A DNA stretch of 64,000 bases from Sulfurivirga caldicuralii. GTDB lineage: Bacteria; Pseudomonadota; Gammaproteobacteria; Thiomicrospirales; Thiomicrospiraceae. The notes beneath the pieces are model-generated. The model was given only the letters and a program-made list of their open reading frames with translations, did not search any database and was not told the origin of the DNA. Position numbers and translations under genes: made by a program. Shown here piece by piece: positions 34,700 through 45,798 of the stretch. How positions within the stretch are numbered: the stretch's first letter is position 1; each line of letters starts with the position of its first letter. The stretch lies in NCBI RefSeq assembly GCF_900141795.1, contig NZ_FSRE01000003.1, forward strand, positions 248,001 through 312,000, written 5' to 3'.

Positions 34700-34930
34700 A
34701 TGGTCGAGAATGCCGACAGCAGCCCATCGCCGGAAATTCATCTGATCGACTATGCGCGAAATGGTTTTCTGGAGATCGATGACGCCGACCTGGATGAAAT
34801 CGCCGAGCGCCTCAAGTCGGCGAGCAACTCCTGGCTGAGAATCTGTGGTCTGCCAGAAGAGCGGTGGCTGAAGCGCTTTGGCGACCTGATCGAACTGCGC
34901 CAGCGGGGAAAGCGCTTGAGCAGCGCCTGA
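34700..34930 (+). pseudogene. N-terminal fragment of a CorA-like cation transporter
   Basis: This is a 76-codon frame. The part IHLIDYARNGFLEIDDADLDEI followed by NSWLRICGLPEERWLKRFGDL closely follows the start of the CorA/ZntB cytoplasmic domain (a D-Y strand, then the W-I/L-x-V/I-x-G-L strand and E-x-L-x-R/K-x-G helix). The membrane part with the GMN motif is absent. After about 34890 the frame runs into DNA that, on the other strand, matches the start of a DedA protein, so the last 12 or so codons are fusion product. I read it as a corA-like gene cut off by a rearrangement. It might still be translated as a short stub. Homology was judged by eye. Confidence 0.5.
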
Positions 34931-35131
34931 GTGCGATAGCGGCCCAGAAAAAACCAGAGCTGATCGGCCCGTCAATGAACCGACAAAAGCGCTGACGATA
35001 ACCCACTGCAGCTCGAGATAGCCGAGGCGGGCGGCCACCGCTCCAAGAACCAGAATGGTCTCGCCCTCGAAAAAGGTGCCCTCGATAATGGCGAGATACC
35101 CGCACTCACTGATCAGCGTTTAGAGGTTCAT
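34885..35131 (-). pseudogene. N-terminal fragment of a DedA-family membrane protein gene
   Basis: On the minus strand from ATG at 35131, translation gives MNL, then a TAA stop, then TLISECGYLAIIEGTFFEGE and LVLGAVAARLGYLELQWVIVSAFVGS, the hallmark start of DedA proteins. One frame shift near 34965 then allows DQLWFFLGRYRTQALLKRFPRW, the next conserved DedA segment. The match ends near 34885-34900, where the truncated corA-like frame begins on the opposite strand. In-frame stop, frameshift and truncation together mark a dead gene. A GGAG-type ribosome site still precedes the ATG. Confidence 0.7.
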
Positions 35132-35227
35132 GGCGCTCCGGGCGTTGATTCATGCGGTGTCGTGAGGGCGCAAGCCGATAGGCTGCGGGCGCCGCCAAGG
35201 GGGTGCCGGGGTGCGGGCGGCCACACC

Positions 35228-36385
35228 TCAGCCGCGCTGTTCCAGCGGGATATAGCAGCGCGGGCCGGGGCCGGTATAGATCTGCGTAGGACGGAAGATC
35301 TTGTTGTTCTGCAGCTGTTCGCGCCAGTGGGCCATCCAGCCGGCTGTGCGCGCCACCGCAAAGATAGACGTGAACATCAGCGGATCGAAGCCCATCTCCC
35401 GGTAGAGAATGCCGGAGTAGAAGTCCACATTGGGATAGACGCCCTTGGGCCCCAGATACTCTTCGCACACCCGCCCTACTTCGCGGGCAATCTCGAAGGT
35501 CTTGGACAGCCCTGCCTTGTCGCGCAGCACCTCCTCAGCCAGCTTCTGCAGAATGGTGGCGCGAGGATCCTTGGTCTTGTATTCGCGATGCCCCATGCCC
35601 CAGATGACCTGCTTGTTCTTGAGGCGCTTTTCGATATAGGGGCGCACGTTTTTCACGTCGCCGATCTCGTCGAGCATTTCGATCACTTTTTGGTTTGCGC
35701 CGCCGTGCAGCGGACCGGACAGCGCGCCAATGGCAGCGGACATGACCGAACAGGGGTTGGCCAGCGTGGAGCCCACCACCAGCGTGGTAAAGGTGGAGGC
35801 GTTAATGGTGTGCTCGGCGTGCAGCACCAAACAGGCATCCAGAAGCCGCGCCCATTCCGGGTCGGGCTCTTCGCCGTTGAGCATGTAGAGGAAGTTTTCC
35901 GCGTAGGTGAGGTCCTTGCGCGGCTCGATGGGATCATAGCCGTGGCGCAGGTGCTCCCACATGGCCACCAGCGTGGCCATGTGCGCGATGATCTTGATGG
36001 TCACCTCGTTGATATAGTCGCGGCTCTCCTCGCCCCCTTCCAGGTATTCGGTGCTGGGGTAGAAGCTGGCCAGCGACGCCACCGCCGTCTGCAGCATGTG
36101 CATGGGGTGGGTGGTGTGCGGCAGGTTTTTCATCAGCTCGCGCAGGTTGTACTTGACGCGGCGGTTTTCACGCATCTGCTGATCGAAGGCCTCCAACTCC
36201 GCTCTGTTGGGCAGCTCGCCGTAGAGCAGCAGCAGCGTGGTTTCCTCGAAGGTGGAGTTTTCTGCCAGATCGGCAATATCGTAGCCGCGATAGGTGAGGA
36301 TGCCCTTTTCACCGTCGATGCAGGAGATGGCCGACTTGGTGGCGGGCACCCCCGCCAGACCGGGAATATATTCTTTACAACTCAT
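35228..36385 (-). CDS. gltA: Citrate synthase, short (type I) form
   Basis: This 385-residue citrate synthase joins acetyl-CoA and oxaloacetate. Catalytic-site landmarks are LHGGANQ (about residue 231), the His in WGMGHREYKTKDPR (about 270), and the Asp in NVDFYSGILYREMG (about 320), with the C-terminal NNKIFRPTQIYTGPGPR CoA region. The length and the N-terminus (IPGLAGVPATKSAISCIDGEKGILTYRGYDI) are those of the dimeric type also seen in Gram-positives, cyanobacteria and many chemolithotrophs, not the ~430-residue NADH-regulated hexamer of E. coli. A 2-methylcitrate synthase role is possible but no prp genes are near. It is on the minus strand, with its start 10 bases after the erpA stop. Confidence 0.9.
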   Translation of the reverse strand: MSCKEYIPGLAGVPATKSAISCIDGEKGILTYRGYDIADLAENSTFEETTLLLLYGELPNRAELEAFDQQMRENRRVKYNLRELMKNLPHTTHPMHMLQTAVASLASFYPSTEYLEGGEESRDYINEVTIKIIAHMATLVAMWEHLRHGYDPIEPRKDLTYAENFLYMLNGEEPDPEWARLLDACLVLHAEHTINASTFTTLVVGSTLANPCSVMSAAIGALSGPLHGGANQKVIEMLDEIGDVKNVRPYIEKRLKNKQVIWGMGHREYKTKDPRATILQKLAEEVLRDKAGLSKTFEIAREVGRVCEEYLGPKGVYPNVDFYSGILYREMGFDPLMFTSIFAVARTAGWMAHWREQLQNNKIFRPTQIYTGPGPRCYIPLEQRG

Positions 36386-36394
36386 GGATCGCTC

Positions 36395-36739
36395 TCAGAC
36401 GCTGAAGGAACTGCCGCAGCCGCACGTGGTGGTAGCGTTGGGGTTTTCGATCACGAAACGGGCGCCCTGCAGATCTTCCAGATAGTCGATCTTGGCACCG
36501 ACCAGATACTGGAAGCTCATGGGGTCGATCAGGAGGGTGACGCCGTTCTTCTCTACCACGGTGTCGTCTTCCGCCTGGTTTTCGTCAAAGGTAAAACCAT
36601 ACTGGAAGCCCGAGCAGCCGCCGCCGGTGATATACACGCGCAACTTGAGGTTGGGATTGCCCTCGTCCTCGATAAGGCTTTTCACCTTGTTGGCCGCAGC
36701 ATCGGTAAAGATGACCGTATCCTTGGGCAGTTCGCTCAT
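36395..36739 (-). CDS. erpA: Iron-sulfur cluster insertion protein ErpA
   Basis: This 114-residue A-type Fe-S carrier delivers clusters to targets such as IspG/IspH. It has the HesB/IscA fold with the three cluster-binding cysteines in [14 protein letters not shown] (about residue 42) and the C-terminal CGCGSSF (two cysteines near 107 and 109). The [22 protein letters not shown] segment is typical of ErpA. It is cytoplasmic. It lies between argC and gltA on the same strand and precedes gltA by 9 bases, so gltA is probably co-transcribed with it. Confidence 0.96.
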   Translation of the reverse strand: MSELPKDTVIFTDAAANKVKSLIEDEGNPNLKLRVYITGGGCSGFQYGFTFDENQAEDDTVVEKNGVTLLIDPMSFQYLVGAKIDYLEDLQGARFVIENPNATTTCGCGSSFSV

Positions 36740-36800
36740 GGCCTGCTCCTTCCTGTTCGGGATAATCGAAATAAGGGCGCTATTCTAACATGCCCGCCTA

Positions 36801-37856
36801 TCAGGGCAGCAGCGCCGGCGCCTCCAGACCCAGGGTTTCATCCAGATCGAACATCAGATTCATGTTCTGCACCGCCTGTCCGGATGCACCCTTGACCAGA
36901 TTGTCGATCACGCAGGTGACCACCACCGTATCGCGCCCCTGCGGGCGGTACACGGCCATGCGGCACATGTTGGAACCCTTGACCATGCGCGTATCCGGCA
37001 GGCTGCCGCGCGGCATCACATCCACAAACGGCTCTTCGGCGTAGGTTTCCTCAAAAATATGCTGCAGTTCGTCCTCGGAAATGCTGCGGGTCAGCTTGCC
37101 ATACAGCGTGGCCTCGATGCCACGGATCATGGGTACCAGATGCGGCACAAAGGTGAGGTTAACATGAGTCTGCGCCATGTGGTTGAGCTGCTGTTCGATT
37201 TCCGGCAGATGGCGGTGACCGTGAATGCCATAGGCCTTGAAGCTTTCGGAGGTTTCCGCTGCCAGCGAGCCCACCTTGGCACCGCGCCCGGCACCGCTGA
37301 CGCCGGACTTCGCATCCGCCACCAGATGATCCACATCCACCAGCCTGTGCTTGAGCAATGGCCAGAAGCCCAGCTGCACCGCAGTGGGATAGCAGCCCGG
37401 GTTGGCGATGATGCGCGCCGTGCGGATACGCTCGCGGTTTAGCTCGGGCAGGCCATACACCACCTCCTCCATCAATTCCGGTGCTGCATGGGGCATGCCG
37501 TAGAAGTTTTCCCACACGCGCAGGTCATTGATGCGGAAGTCAGCCGCCAGATCGATGATCTTCACGCCGTTTTCCACCAGCTCGGGCGCCAGCTTCATGG
37601 CCACGCCATGGGGCGTGGCGAAAAAGACCACGTCGCAACGCTTGAGCTTCTCAACATCCGGCTCGCTGTACTGCAGGTCGGGATAGGCCTCGCGCAGGTT
37701 GGCAAACAGCTCCCACACGTACAGCCCCGTCTCGGAACGGGAGGTGATCACCTTTACGAACGCCTTCGGATGCTGCGCCAGAATACGCAACAGCTCCACA
37801 CCGGTATAGCCGGTGCCGCCCACAATGCCGATTTCCAGTTTGCCGTTCTCAGTCAT
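36801..37856 (-). CDS. argC: N-acetyl-gamma-glutamyl-phosphate reductase
   Basis: This 351-residue enzyme is the third step of arginine synthesis (NADPH-dependent). It has the N-terminal Rossmann motif [17 protein letters not shown] (about residues 8-24). The catalytic cysteine is in [15 protein letters not shown] (about 155), and [13 protein letters not shown] and the [14 protein letters not shown] block follow. The start at 37856 is 4 bases after the stop of a ModE-like regulator gene, so the two are probably co-transcribed. In many gammaproteobacteria argC precedes erpA on the same strand, as here. Confidence 0.96.
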   Translation of the reverse strand: MTENGKLEIGIVGGTGYTGVELLRILAQHPKAFVKVITSRSETGLYVWELFANLREAYPDLQYSEPDVEKLKRCDVVFFATPHGVAMKLAPELVENGVKIIDLAADFRINDLRVWENFYGMPHAAPELMEEVVYGLPELNRERIRTARIIANPGCYPTAVQLGFWPLLKHRLVDVDHLVADAKSGVSGAGRGAKVGSLAAETSESFKAYGIHGHRHLPEIEQQLNHMAQTHVNLTFVPHLVPMIRGIEATLYGKLTRSISEDELQHIFEETYAEEPFVDVMPRGSLPDTRMVKGSNMCRMAVYRPQGRDTVVVTCVIDNLVKGASGQAVQNMNLMFDLDETLGLEAPALLP

Positions 37857-37860
37857 GTCT

Positions 37861-38262
37861 TCATTCCTCATTGAGCCAGTGCGCCAGCCAGCGCGCCTCG
37901 AGTTCCTGCGCCTGCCGGGCCAGATCCTGCTGCAGGCCATGATACACGGCCAGCGTACGCTCGCCAAAAGGGGTCAGCCGCGCACCACCACCGGCGCGCC
38001 CGCCCGCCTCCTTTTCCACCATGGGTTTAGGTCCCAGTGCATTCAAGGCCTGAACCAACGTCCATGCCCGCTTGTAGGACATGCCCATCTCCTTCGCTGC
38101 CTGGCGAATGGAACCGGTGCGGGCAATCGCTTCCAGCAGGGCCACGCGCCCCTTGCCCACATATTCGCCCGTTTCCGGGTTTACCAGCCAGAAGCGGGCA
38201 CGCAGATGAGCCGTATAAGCATCGCCTGGCAACTTGTTGCCTGTCTTGGGTGCCGCACACAT
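37861..38262 (-). CDS. ModE-type winged-helix regulator (N-terminal domain only)
   Basis: This 133-residue protein has a LysR/ModE-type winged helix-turn-helix: [53 protein letters not shown], ending in the beta wing ([21 protein letters not shown]). It lacks the C-terminal molybdate-binding (MOP/TOBE) domains of full-length ModE, so the signal it senses is unknown. Such short ModE-like proteins are common near molybdate or formate dehydrogenase genes, but here it is directly upstream of argC (4-base gap). The start at 38262 gives MCAAPKTGN; the longer version would add 19 residues without a better ribosome site. It is divergent from a small membrane protein gene. Confidence 0.85.
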   Translation of the reverse strand: MCAAPKTGNKLPGDAYTAHLRARFWLVNPETGEYVGKGRVALLEAIARTGSIRQAAKEMGMSYKRAWTLVQALNALGPKPMVEKEAGGRAGGGARLTPFGERTLAVYHGLQQDLARQAQELEARWLAHWLNEE

Positions 38263-38367
38263 TCTTTTATTATGGCACGCCGGGGTTAAGCGGTTGCTAA
38301 TCTGTTTGACAAAATCCACCGTTTCTCGCTAAATTCAATCATGCAATTCATCAAGAGGAGAATAGAC

Positions 38368-38568
38368 ATGAACGTATGCGGACTGGATCGCTGGCTGCGC
38401 ATTCTTGTGGGCATTATTCTGGTCGGCCTGGCTGCTGCCGGAGCCATTGGCGTCTGGGGCTGGATCGGACTCATTCCACTGCTGACCGGACTGTTCCGCT
38501 GGTGCCCGCTGTATGCCATATTTGGTTTTCAGACCTGCGGCCTGGCCGAGCAGAAATACGGTAGCTGA
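38368..38568 (+). CDS. Small membrane protein, YgaP-like (DUF2892)
   Basis: This 66-residue protein begins MNVCGLDRWLRILVGIILVGLA. It has two hydrophobic helices (about residues 8-28 and 31-50) ending in the DUF2892 signature LTGLFRWCPLYAIFGFQTCGL. DUF2892 helices occur alone or as membrane anchors of rhodanese proteins such as YgaP; the function alone is unknown. The start at 38368 is fixed by GAGGAG 8 bases upstream. A bidirectional terminator lies between it and ssb. Confidence 0.9.
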   Translation: MNVCGLDRWLRILVGIILVGLAAAGAIGVWGWIGLIPLLTGLFRWCPLYAIFGFQTCGLAEQKYGS

Positions 38569-38589
38569 TCTTAACGATAACCCTTCAAC

Positions 38590-38620
38590 AAAAAAACCGG
38601 AGCGCTGCTCCGGTTTTTTT
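38590..38620. terminator. Bidirectional terminator between the DUF2892 gene and ssb
   Basis: The inverted repeat ACCGGAGC-GCT-GCTCCGGT is flanked by A6 on the left and T7 on the right, so it can stop transcription from both sides. Confidence 0.85.
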
Positions 38621-38634
38621 ACCTCAGGTGCACT

Positions 38635-39222
38635 TCAGAAGGGTACATCATCGTCATCAAAATCCATGCCGGCCGGTGTCGGTGGCGGCGGTGCGAAGTT
38701 GGCGGGTTGCGTCTGCTGCTGTGCCGCAGGCCTGGGCTGGCCAGCAGGCTGCTGAGCGGGCGCCGCGCCCTGCGATGGCTGAGCAGGCATGCCTTCACCG
38801 CCTATACCGCCTGCCGGTGCGTCACCATAGGCCGCGCCGTCATCAAAGGGCACATCGCCGCCTTGGCCACGGCCACCACCGCCACCCAGCATTTGCATGG
38901 TGCCACGCTGATCCACGACCACTTCGGTGGTATAGCGATCCATGCCATTCTGGTCGGTCCACTTTCGCGTCTGCAGCTTGCCTTCCAGATAGACCTGCTG
39001 GCCCTTGCGCAAATACTGCGCCGCAATTTCCGCCAGCTTGCCGAAAAGTACCACGCGATGCCACTCGGTGCGCTCCTGGCGCTGCCCGGTCTGACGGTCG
39101 CTCCACTGTTCGCTGGTGGCCACGCTCAGGTTGGCAATGGCATTGCCATTGGCCGCATAACGCACTTCGGGGTCACGCCCCAAGGTGCCCACTAGAATAA
39201 CCTTGTTAACGCCTCTCGCCAT
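38635..39222 (-). CDS. ssb: Single-stranded DNA-binding protein
   Basis: This 195-residue protein has an N-terminal OB fold (about residues 1-112: [22 protein letters not shown], then [21 protein letters not shown]). A Gly/Pro/Gln-rich disordered linker follows, and the acidic tip [10 protein letters not shown] recruits replication and repair proteins. All features of a canonical bacterial SSB are present. It overlaps the 3' end of the MFS transporter gene by 17 bases on the same strand, so the two are coupled. A terminator follows. Confidence 0.98.
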   Translation of the reverse strand: MARGVNKVILVGTLGRDPEVRYAANGNAIANLSVATSEQWSDRQTGQRQERTEWHRVVLFGKLAEIAAQYLRKGQQVYLEGKLQTRKWTDQNGMDRYTTEVVVDQRGTMQMLGGGGGRGQGGDVPFDDGAAYGDAPAGGIGGEGMPAQPSQGAAPAQQPAGQPRPAAQQQTQPANFAPPPPTPAGMDFDDDDVPF

Positions 39223-40624
39223 CTTTTACATCCTTGTCTTCATTTGAGTCTTCGAGCACCTCGCCCAGAATCACCTCGTTGGTGACCTTGCGGTCGATCT
39301 TCACGTAAGCGGTGTTTTCCTCCGGAACCACGACAGCGGCCGCTACACCCGGCTGCTCACTGATCAGCAGTTCCACCAGCGTCTTGTTGGTTTCGGTCAC
39401 CGCAAAGGGAATGGGGATGGACGCGATACTCAAAGGTTGTGGTTTCTCCATTGTAATGGCCACACCCAGCCACAGCAAACTCAGCAACGCCACGCCCCAG
39501 AAGACCGCTTCCATGCCGTAATACTGATAGAGCCAACCGCCCAAAGCACCACCGAGTGCAGCACCGAGGAACTGACTGGTGGAATAGACGCCTGAGGCGG
39601 TGCCTTTTTTATCCGGCGGGGCCAGCTTGACCACCAGCGATGGCAGCGAAGCTTCCAGCAAATTGAAAGCAGTAAAGAACACCATCAACAGGATAAACAG
39701 GCTCCAGTAACCGGGCGCCACCAGGTTGAAGGCAATGTTTACCAGCCCCAGGGTTGCAATGGCGCCGATGAAAATCTGCTTCATGCGCCCCTTGCTTTCC
39801 GCCTGAATAATGAAGGGCACCATGAGCAGGAAGGAAAGCAACATCACAGGGAGATAGAGCTTCCAGTGGTGTTGTGTATCCAGACCGGCCTTGTGCGCGA
39901 TCAACAGCGGCACCACCACGAACATCGCTGTGAGCATCGCATGCAGGCTGAAGACACCGAAATCCAGACGCAACAACTGAGGATGCCTGAGCACCTCGCC
40001 GATCATGCGTGGATCCACTTCGGCCTCGCGCTGGAACTTGTGTGTTTTTGGCGTGGGCACCACAAAAATCACCAGCAGCATGCCGATCACAGCCAATGCC
40101 GCGATGGCCCAGAAGATGCCGCGCACACCCCAGAACTGGGACAGAATCGGACCCAGAATCAAGGACAGAGTAAACGACAGGCCAATGGTCATGCCGACGA
40201 TGGACATGGCGCGCAGGCGCAGCGGCTCGCGCACCAGGTCTGCGACCAAAGCAGTCAATACTGCGGCTACGGCACCCATGCCCTGCACGGCACGCCCAAA
40301 AATCATGGTTTCCATATCCGGCGCCACGGCACAGATCACCGAGCCGATGGCAAATACCAGCATGCCGCCGATAATCAGTGGCTTGCGCCCCCACTTGTCA
40401 GAGGCCAGTCCGAACGGAATCTGCAGCAGGGCCTGCGTCAGGCCGTAGATTCCCATGGCCAGCCCGATCTGCGTGCCGGTGGCTTCCGCAAAGGCCTGGT
40501 GGGCGAAAATGGCGAACACCGGAAAAATCATGAACAGACCCAGCATGCGCGTGGCAAATACGCCCGCAATGGCAAAGGTGGCCTTGCGCTCTTCTGGCGT
40601 CATGCTCAAGGGAATTTGTTTCAT
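39206..40624 (-). CDS. MFS transporter of the YajR type
   Basis: This 472-residue protein has 12 transmembrane segments in the major facilitator pattern. The loop 2-3 signature is [16 protein letters not shown] (about residues 73-88) and the RVQGMGAV-like [16 protein letters not shown] lies near 115. After the last helix comes a ~75-residue hydrophilic tail ([20 protein letters not shown], then VILGEVLED) that resembles the ferredoxin-like YAM domain of YajR. The transported substrate is unknown; a drug or proton antiporter role is usual for the group. It lies directly upstream of ssb with a 17-base overlap, an arrangement seen in other gammaproteobacteria. Confidence 0.85.
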   Translation of the reverse strand: MKQIPLSMTPEERKATFAIAGVFATRMLGLFMIFPVFAIFAHQAFAEATGTQIGLAMGIYGLTQALLQIPFGLASDKWGRKPLIIGGMLVFAIGSVICAVAPDMETMIFGRAVQGMGAVAAVLTALVADLVREPLRLRAMSIVGMTIGLSFTLSLILGPILSQFWGVRGIFWAIAALAVIGMLLVIFVVPTPKTHKFQREAEVDPRMIGEVLRHPQLLRLDFGVFSLHAMLTAMFVVVPLLIAHKAGLDTQHHWKLYLPVMLLSFLLMVPFIIQAESKGRMKQIFIGAIATLGLVNIAFNLVAPGYWSLFILLMVFFTAFNLLEASLPSLVVKLAPPDKKGTASGVYSTSQFLGAALGGALGGWLYQYYGMEAVFWGVALLSLLWLGVAITMEKPQPLSIASIPIPFAVTETNKTLVELLISEQPGVAAAVVVPEENTAYVKIDRKVTNEVILGEVLEDSNEDKDVKDGERR

Positions 40625-40650
40625 AAGACTTGAACCATCCTGGTTAAACG

Positions 40651-40677
40651 AAAAACGCCCGGTCTAAGCCGGGCGTT
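40651..40677 (-). terminator. Intrinsic terminator after fba
   Basis: A 9-bp stem, AACGCCCGG/CCGGGCGTT, with a 6-base loop is followed by T5 on the minus strand. It ends the tkt-gap-pgk-pyk-fba block. Confidence 0.85.
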
Positions 40678-40698
40678 GTCATAAGGTCTGAAACCGTA

Positions 40699-41763
40699 TC
40701 AGTTAACTTTCTGATCCAGTTCACCAGACTCGTAGCGCTGGTACATGACTTCCAGACCCAGCGGCTTGATCTTGTCGGCATGGCCGGCAGAACCGAAGGC
40801 TTCGAAGCGTGCCTTACAGATTTCCTTCATGGCGTCCTGTGCCGCCTTCAGGAATTTACGCGGATCGAAGTTGGATGGGTTTTCCGCCAGATGCTTGCGG
40901 ATTGCACCCGTAGAGGCCATGCGCAGATCTGTATCAATGTTCACCTTGCGCACGCCATACTTGATGCCTTCCACGATGGCTTCAACTGGCACACCGTAGG
41001 TCTGACCCATGTCACCACCGTAGTTGTTGATGATTTCCAGCCACTCTTCCGGTACGGAAGAAGAACCGTGCATGACCAGGTGCGTGGTGGGGATGCGCTC
41101 GTGGATTTCCTTGATGCGGTCGATACGCAGCACGTCACCAGACGGTTTCTTGGTGAACTTGTAAGCACCGTGAGAGGTACCTACAGCAACCGCCAGGGCG
41201 TCAACGTTGGTCTGCTTAACGAAATCTGCTGCCTCGTCGGGGTCAGTCAGCAGCTGAGAGTGATCCAATACGCCGTCCGCGCCGTGACCGTCTTCTTCAC
41301 CCATCTTGCCGGTTTCCAGTGAACCCAAGCAGCCCAGCTCACCTTCCACGGATACACCGCCAGAGTGCGCCATTTCAACCACCTTGCGGGTTACTTCCAC
41401 GTTGTATTCGTAGGTGGATGGGGTCTTCATGTCAGGCATCAGAGAGCCGTCCATCATTACAGAAGTGAAGCCGGACTGGATCGCACGCAGACATACGCCC
41501 GGATCAGAACCGTGGTCCTGGTGCATGACGATCGGAATATCAGGATACATTTCAACGGCTGCCGCTACCAGGTGACGCAGGAAAGGCTCGCCTGCGTACT
41601 TGCGCGCACCGGCAGAACCCTGCAGGATAACCGGCGAGTTGGTTTCCTTGGCCGCTTCCATGATGGCCTTGACCTGCTCCATGTTGTTCACGTTGAACGC
41701 CGGCATGCCAAAGCCATGCTCTGCCGCGTAATCCATCAGCTCACGCAATGTAATCATTGCCAT
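40699..41763 (-). CDS. fba: Fructose-bisphosphate aldolase, class II
   Basis: This 354-residue zinc-dependent aldolase interconverts fructose-1,6-bisphosphate and two triose phosphates. Zinc ligands and catalytic residues are visible in [10 protein letters not shown] (about residues 79-88, catalytic Asp and zinc His), [11 protein letters not shown] (about 140), SHGAYKF (about 196) and [10 protein letters not shown] (about 232). The length and the [18 protein letters not shown] stretch are those of the CbbA-like subgroup found in autotrophs and many proteobacteria. It is the last gene of tkt-gap-pgk-pyk-fba on one strand, which supports a joint role in glycolysis/gluconeogenesis or the Calvin cycle. 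Confidence 0.96.
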   Translation of the reverse strand: MAMITLRELMDYAAEHGFGMPAFNVNNMEQVKAIMEAAKETNSPVILQGSAGARKYAGEPFLRHLVAAAVEMYPDIPIVMHQDHGSDPGVCLRAIQSGFTSVMMDGSLMPDMKTPSTYEYNVEVTRKVVEMAHSGGVSVEGELGCLGSLETGKMGEEDGHGADGVLDHSQLLTDPDEAADFVKQTNVDALAVAVGTSHGAYKFTKKPSGDVLRIDRIKEIHERIPTTHLVMHGSSSVPEEWLEIINNYGGDMGQTYGVPVEAIVEGIKYGVRKVNIDTDLRMASTGAIRKHLAENPSNFDPRKFLKAAQDAMKEICKARFEAFGSAGHADKIKPLGLEVMYQRYESGELDQKVN

Positions 41764-41818
41764 AGGTCGGACTCCTTAATGGTTTTCAAAATGCAAAAAA
41801 GTCTATCGAGCTATCTTA

Positions 41819-43270
41819 TCAGGGGACTTTGACGATTTCCATTCTGTTGGTACCGCCCAGTACACCTCGCGCAGCGCCACGGGTCATGATGACCAGATCG
41901 CCGGACGCCACCACACCATAGCCTTTCAGCGTCTCCAGAACGCGATTCTGCAATGCTGCATCGTCCTCGTCACCGTATTCGAAGGTGGAGGGGTACACGC
42001 CGCGATACAGCGTGACCTTGCGGCGTGTTTCCAGATGCGGCGTCATCGCATAAATTGGGATGCCGGAGCTGATGCGGCTCATCAGGAGTGCCGTATTACC
42101 GGACTCAGTCAGTGCTGCGATGGCGCGCACGCCCGGAAAGTGATTGGCGGCGTACATGGTGGCCATGGCGATGGTTTCGTCGATAGCCGCGAAGCTTTCA
42201 TCGATACGGTGCGTGGATTCGCGCGTGATGCGCGCCTTTTCCGCCTCCTTGCAGATGCGTCCCATGGACTCCACCACCAGCGCCGGGAACTTGCCGGTTG
42301 CGGTTTCTCCGGACAGCATCACCGCATCAGTGCCGTCCATGACCGCGTTGGCCACGTCGAACACTTCGGCGCGGGTCGGGATGGGGTTGTTGATCATGGA
42401 CTCCATCATCTGCGTCGCGGTAATGCTCACGCGATTGAGCTGCCGGGCACGCTTAATGATTTTCTTCTGAATGGCGGGCAGCTGCGCGTCGCCGATTTCC
42501 ACGCCCAGGTCGCCGCGGGCAATCATGACCGCATCGGACGCCAGAATAATGCTGTCCAGTGTATAGTCATCGGCGACGGCTTCGGCGCGCTCGATCTTGG
42601 AGACAATGCCTGCATTCAGGCCGGCTTCCAGCGCCAGGCGGCGACACTCTTCCACGTCTTCGGCGCTGCGAGGGAAGGAGAGCGCCAGATAATCGGCACC
42701 GATCACCGCGGCCGTTTTGATGTCCTCCTTGTCCTTTTCGGTAATGGCCGAAGCCGACAGACCGCCGCCGCGCAGGTTGATGCCCTTGTTGTTGGACAAC
42801 TGGCCACCCACGATCACGGTGGTGTTGACGCGGGTGCCTTCAACGGAATCAACGCGCAGCACCAGGCGACCGTCGTCCAGCAGCAATTCGTCGCCTGGCT
42901 CCACATCGTTGGGCAGCTCCTTGTAGGTCAGCCCGACGATATGCTCATCGCCTTCATTGGGATCCCATTCGCTGTCCAGCGCAAACTTTGCGCCTTCCAT
43001 CAGCTCCACCACACCCTCGCGGAACCGGGCGATGCGAATCTTGGGGCCCTGCAGATCCACCAGGATCCCCACCTGGCGATCCACCTTGTTGGCAATTTCA
43101 CGCACCTTGGCTGCACGATCAATGTGATCCTGCGCCTCGCCGTGAGACATGTTGATGCGAACCACATCGACGCCAGCCTTGATCAGCCGCTCCAATTCAC
43201 CGGGCTTGTCCGTTGCTGGGCCGAGCGTGGCAACAATTTTGGTGCGACGCAAAACGGGACGGGTGCTCAT
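41819..43270 (-). CDS. pyk: Pyruvate kinase
   Basis: This 483-residue enzyme converts phosphoenolpyruvate and ADP to pyruvate and ATP. It has the N-terminal RRTKIVATLGPATDKPGELERLI and the substrate and potassium site RINMSHGEAQDH. The active-site block SKIERAEAVADD (Lys and Glu, about residues 220-230) is followed by MIARGDLGVEIG and the late SGETATGKFP. The regulatory C-domain follows (AIAALTESGNTALLMSRI). It lies between pgk and fba on the same strand with a 55-base gap to fba and 134 bases to pgk. Confidence 0.97.
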   Translation of the reverse strand: MSTRPVLRRTKIVATLGPATDKPGELERLIKAGVDVVRINMSHGEAQDHIDRAAKVREIANKVDRQVGILVDLQGPKIRIARFREGVVELMEGAKFALDSEWDPNEGDEHIVGLTYKELPNDVEPGDELLLDDGRLVLRVDSVEGTRVNTTVIVGGQLSNNKGINLRGGGLSASAITEKDKEDIKTAAVIGADYLALSFPRSAEDVEECRRLALEAGLNAGIVSKIERAEAVADDYTLDSIILASDAVMIARGDLGVEIGDAQLPAIQKKIIKRARQLNRVSITATQMMESMINNPIPTRAEVFDVANAVMDGTDAVMLSGETATGKFPALVVESMGRICKEAEKARITRESTHRIDESFAAIDETIAMATMYAANHFPGVRAIAALTESGNTALLMSRISSGIPIYAMTPHLETRRKVTLYRGVYPSTFEYGDEDDAALQNRVLETLKGYGVVASGDLVIMTRGAARGVLGGTNRMEIVKVP

Positions 43271-43404
43271 AGGATTGCTTATCCTTTTTCAATGATATTT
43301 GTCAGAATGCTTTCAAAAGGGCTATTTTGGAAGCATTCTGCCATGCGTTGCATGACAGAACGATGAACACGCCTGCACATGTGGCAGACGTGTTCTATCA
43401 GAGA

Positions 43405-44607
43405 TTAAAGGCCCAGTTCTGCGGCTTTCTTCTCCAGCATTTCAACGGCGGGCAGTTTCTTGCCCTCCAGGAACTCCAGGAATGCACCACCACCAGTAGA
43501 AATGTAGGACACGCCGTCTTCCACGCCATACTTGTCGATGGCGGCCAGCGTGTCACCACCCCCTGCGATGGAGAAGGCCTTGGAGGCAGCAATCGCCTTG
43601 GCGATGGTTTCGGTTCCCTTCCCGAACTGATCGAACTCGAACACGCCCACGGGACCGTTCCACACCACTGTGCCCGCCTGCATGATAATGTCGGCCAGCT
43701 CCTTAGCGGACTCGGGACCAATATCGAAGATCATGTCGTCGTCAGCCACTTCATCCACCTTCTTCAGCGTAGCTTCGGCGTCTTCAGCGAACGCCTTGGC
43801 GACGACCACGTCCTTGGCGATGGGCACGCCTGCACCACGGGCTTCCATGGTTTCCATCAGGCGCTTCGCGGTGGGAATCAGATCGGGCTCATACAGGGAC
43901 TTGCCCACGTTGTAGCCCGCAGCGGCGATAAAGGTGTTGGCGATGCCGCCACCCACAACCAGCTGATCCACCTTTTCTGCCAGGGATTCCAGCACGGTCA
44001 GCTTGGTAGACACCTTGGAACCACCCACGATGGCCACCATGGGGCGATCCGGGTTTTCCAGCGCCTTGCCCAGCGCTTCCAGCTCGGCTGCCAGCAACGG
44101 ACCGGCTGCCGCGATCGGTGCGTAAACGCCGACACCATAGGTGGACGCCTGTGCACGGTGGGCAGTACCAAATGCATCCATGACAAATACGTCGCACAGG
44201 GCGGCGTATTTCTTCGCCAGCGCTTCATCGTTCTTTTTCTCGCCCACATTGAAGCGGACGTTTTCCAGCAGCACCACTTCGCCTTCACCCACTTCAACGT
44301 TACCGTCCAGGTAATCCTTGATCAGCGGCACTTCGCGACCCAGCTTTTCGGACAGGTCTGCAGCGACGGGCGCCAGAGAATACTGCTCGTCGTATTCACC
44401 TTCAGTGGGACGGCCGAGGTGGGACATCAGCATCACTTTCGCACCGGCGTCCATTGCCATCTTGATAGTGGGCAGGGATGCCACGATACGCTTGTCAGAG
44501 GTGACCTTGCCGTCCTTGACGGGTACGTTCAGGTCTTCGCGGATCAGCACGCGCTTGCCGGCCAGCTTGCCTTCTTTGGCCAGATCTTCCATTTTGATGA
44601 TTGCCAT
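43405..44607 (-). CDS. pgk: Phosphoglycerate kinase
   Basis: This 400-residue enzyme transfers phosphate between 1,3-bisphosphoglycerate and ADP. It has the N-terminal [23 protein letters not shown] (substrate site), [20 protein letters not shown], the mid-gene [19 protein letters not shown] hinge, and the ATP-site block [17 protein letters not shown] with the final GGGDTLAAI helix region. All catalytic arginines and lysines expected are in place. It is co-directional with gap (105 bases upstream) and pyk. Confidence 0.98.
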   Translation of the reverse strand: MAIIKMEDLAKEGKLAGKRVLIREDLNVPVKDGKVTSDKRIVASLPTIKMAMDAGAKVMLMSHLGRPTEGEYDEQYSLAPVAADLSEKLGREVPLIKDYLDGNVEVGEGEVVLLENVRFNVGEKKNDEALAKKYAALCDVFVMDAFGTAHRAQASTYGVGVYAPIAAAGPLLAAELEALGKALENPDRPMVAIVGGSKVSTKLTVLESLAEKVDQLVVGGGIANTFIAAAGYNVGKSLYEPDLIPTAKRLMETMEARGAGVPIAKDVVVAKAFAEDAEATLKKVDEVADDDMIFDIGPESAKELADIIMQAGTVVWNGPVGVFEFDQFGKGTETIAKAIAASKAFSIAGGGDTLAAIDKYGVEDGVSYISTGGGAFLEFLEGKKLPAVEMLEKKAAELGL

Positions 44608-44646
44608 GATGCGGCTCCTTTAAGGTTGGTCTGAATTCATTCACCA

Positions 44647-44672
44647 AACCCCACCGCGACTGCGATGGGGTT
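44647..44672 (-). other. Stem-loop between gap and pgk
   Basis: AACCCCA and TGGGGTT form a 7-bp stem, with CGC/GCG pairing inside. The T run after it is poor, so it may be a partial terminator or an mRNA processing or stability element that sets the gap/pgk ratio. Confidence 0.4.
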
Positions 44673-44712
44673 CAGTGAATGGGGTACCAAAGCACCCCTC
44701 ATGCAGGCATGA

Positions 44713-45798
<1,086 letters not shown>

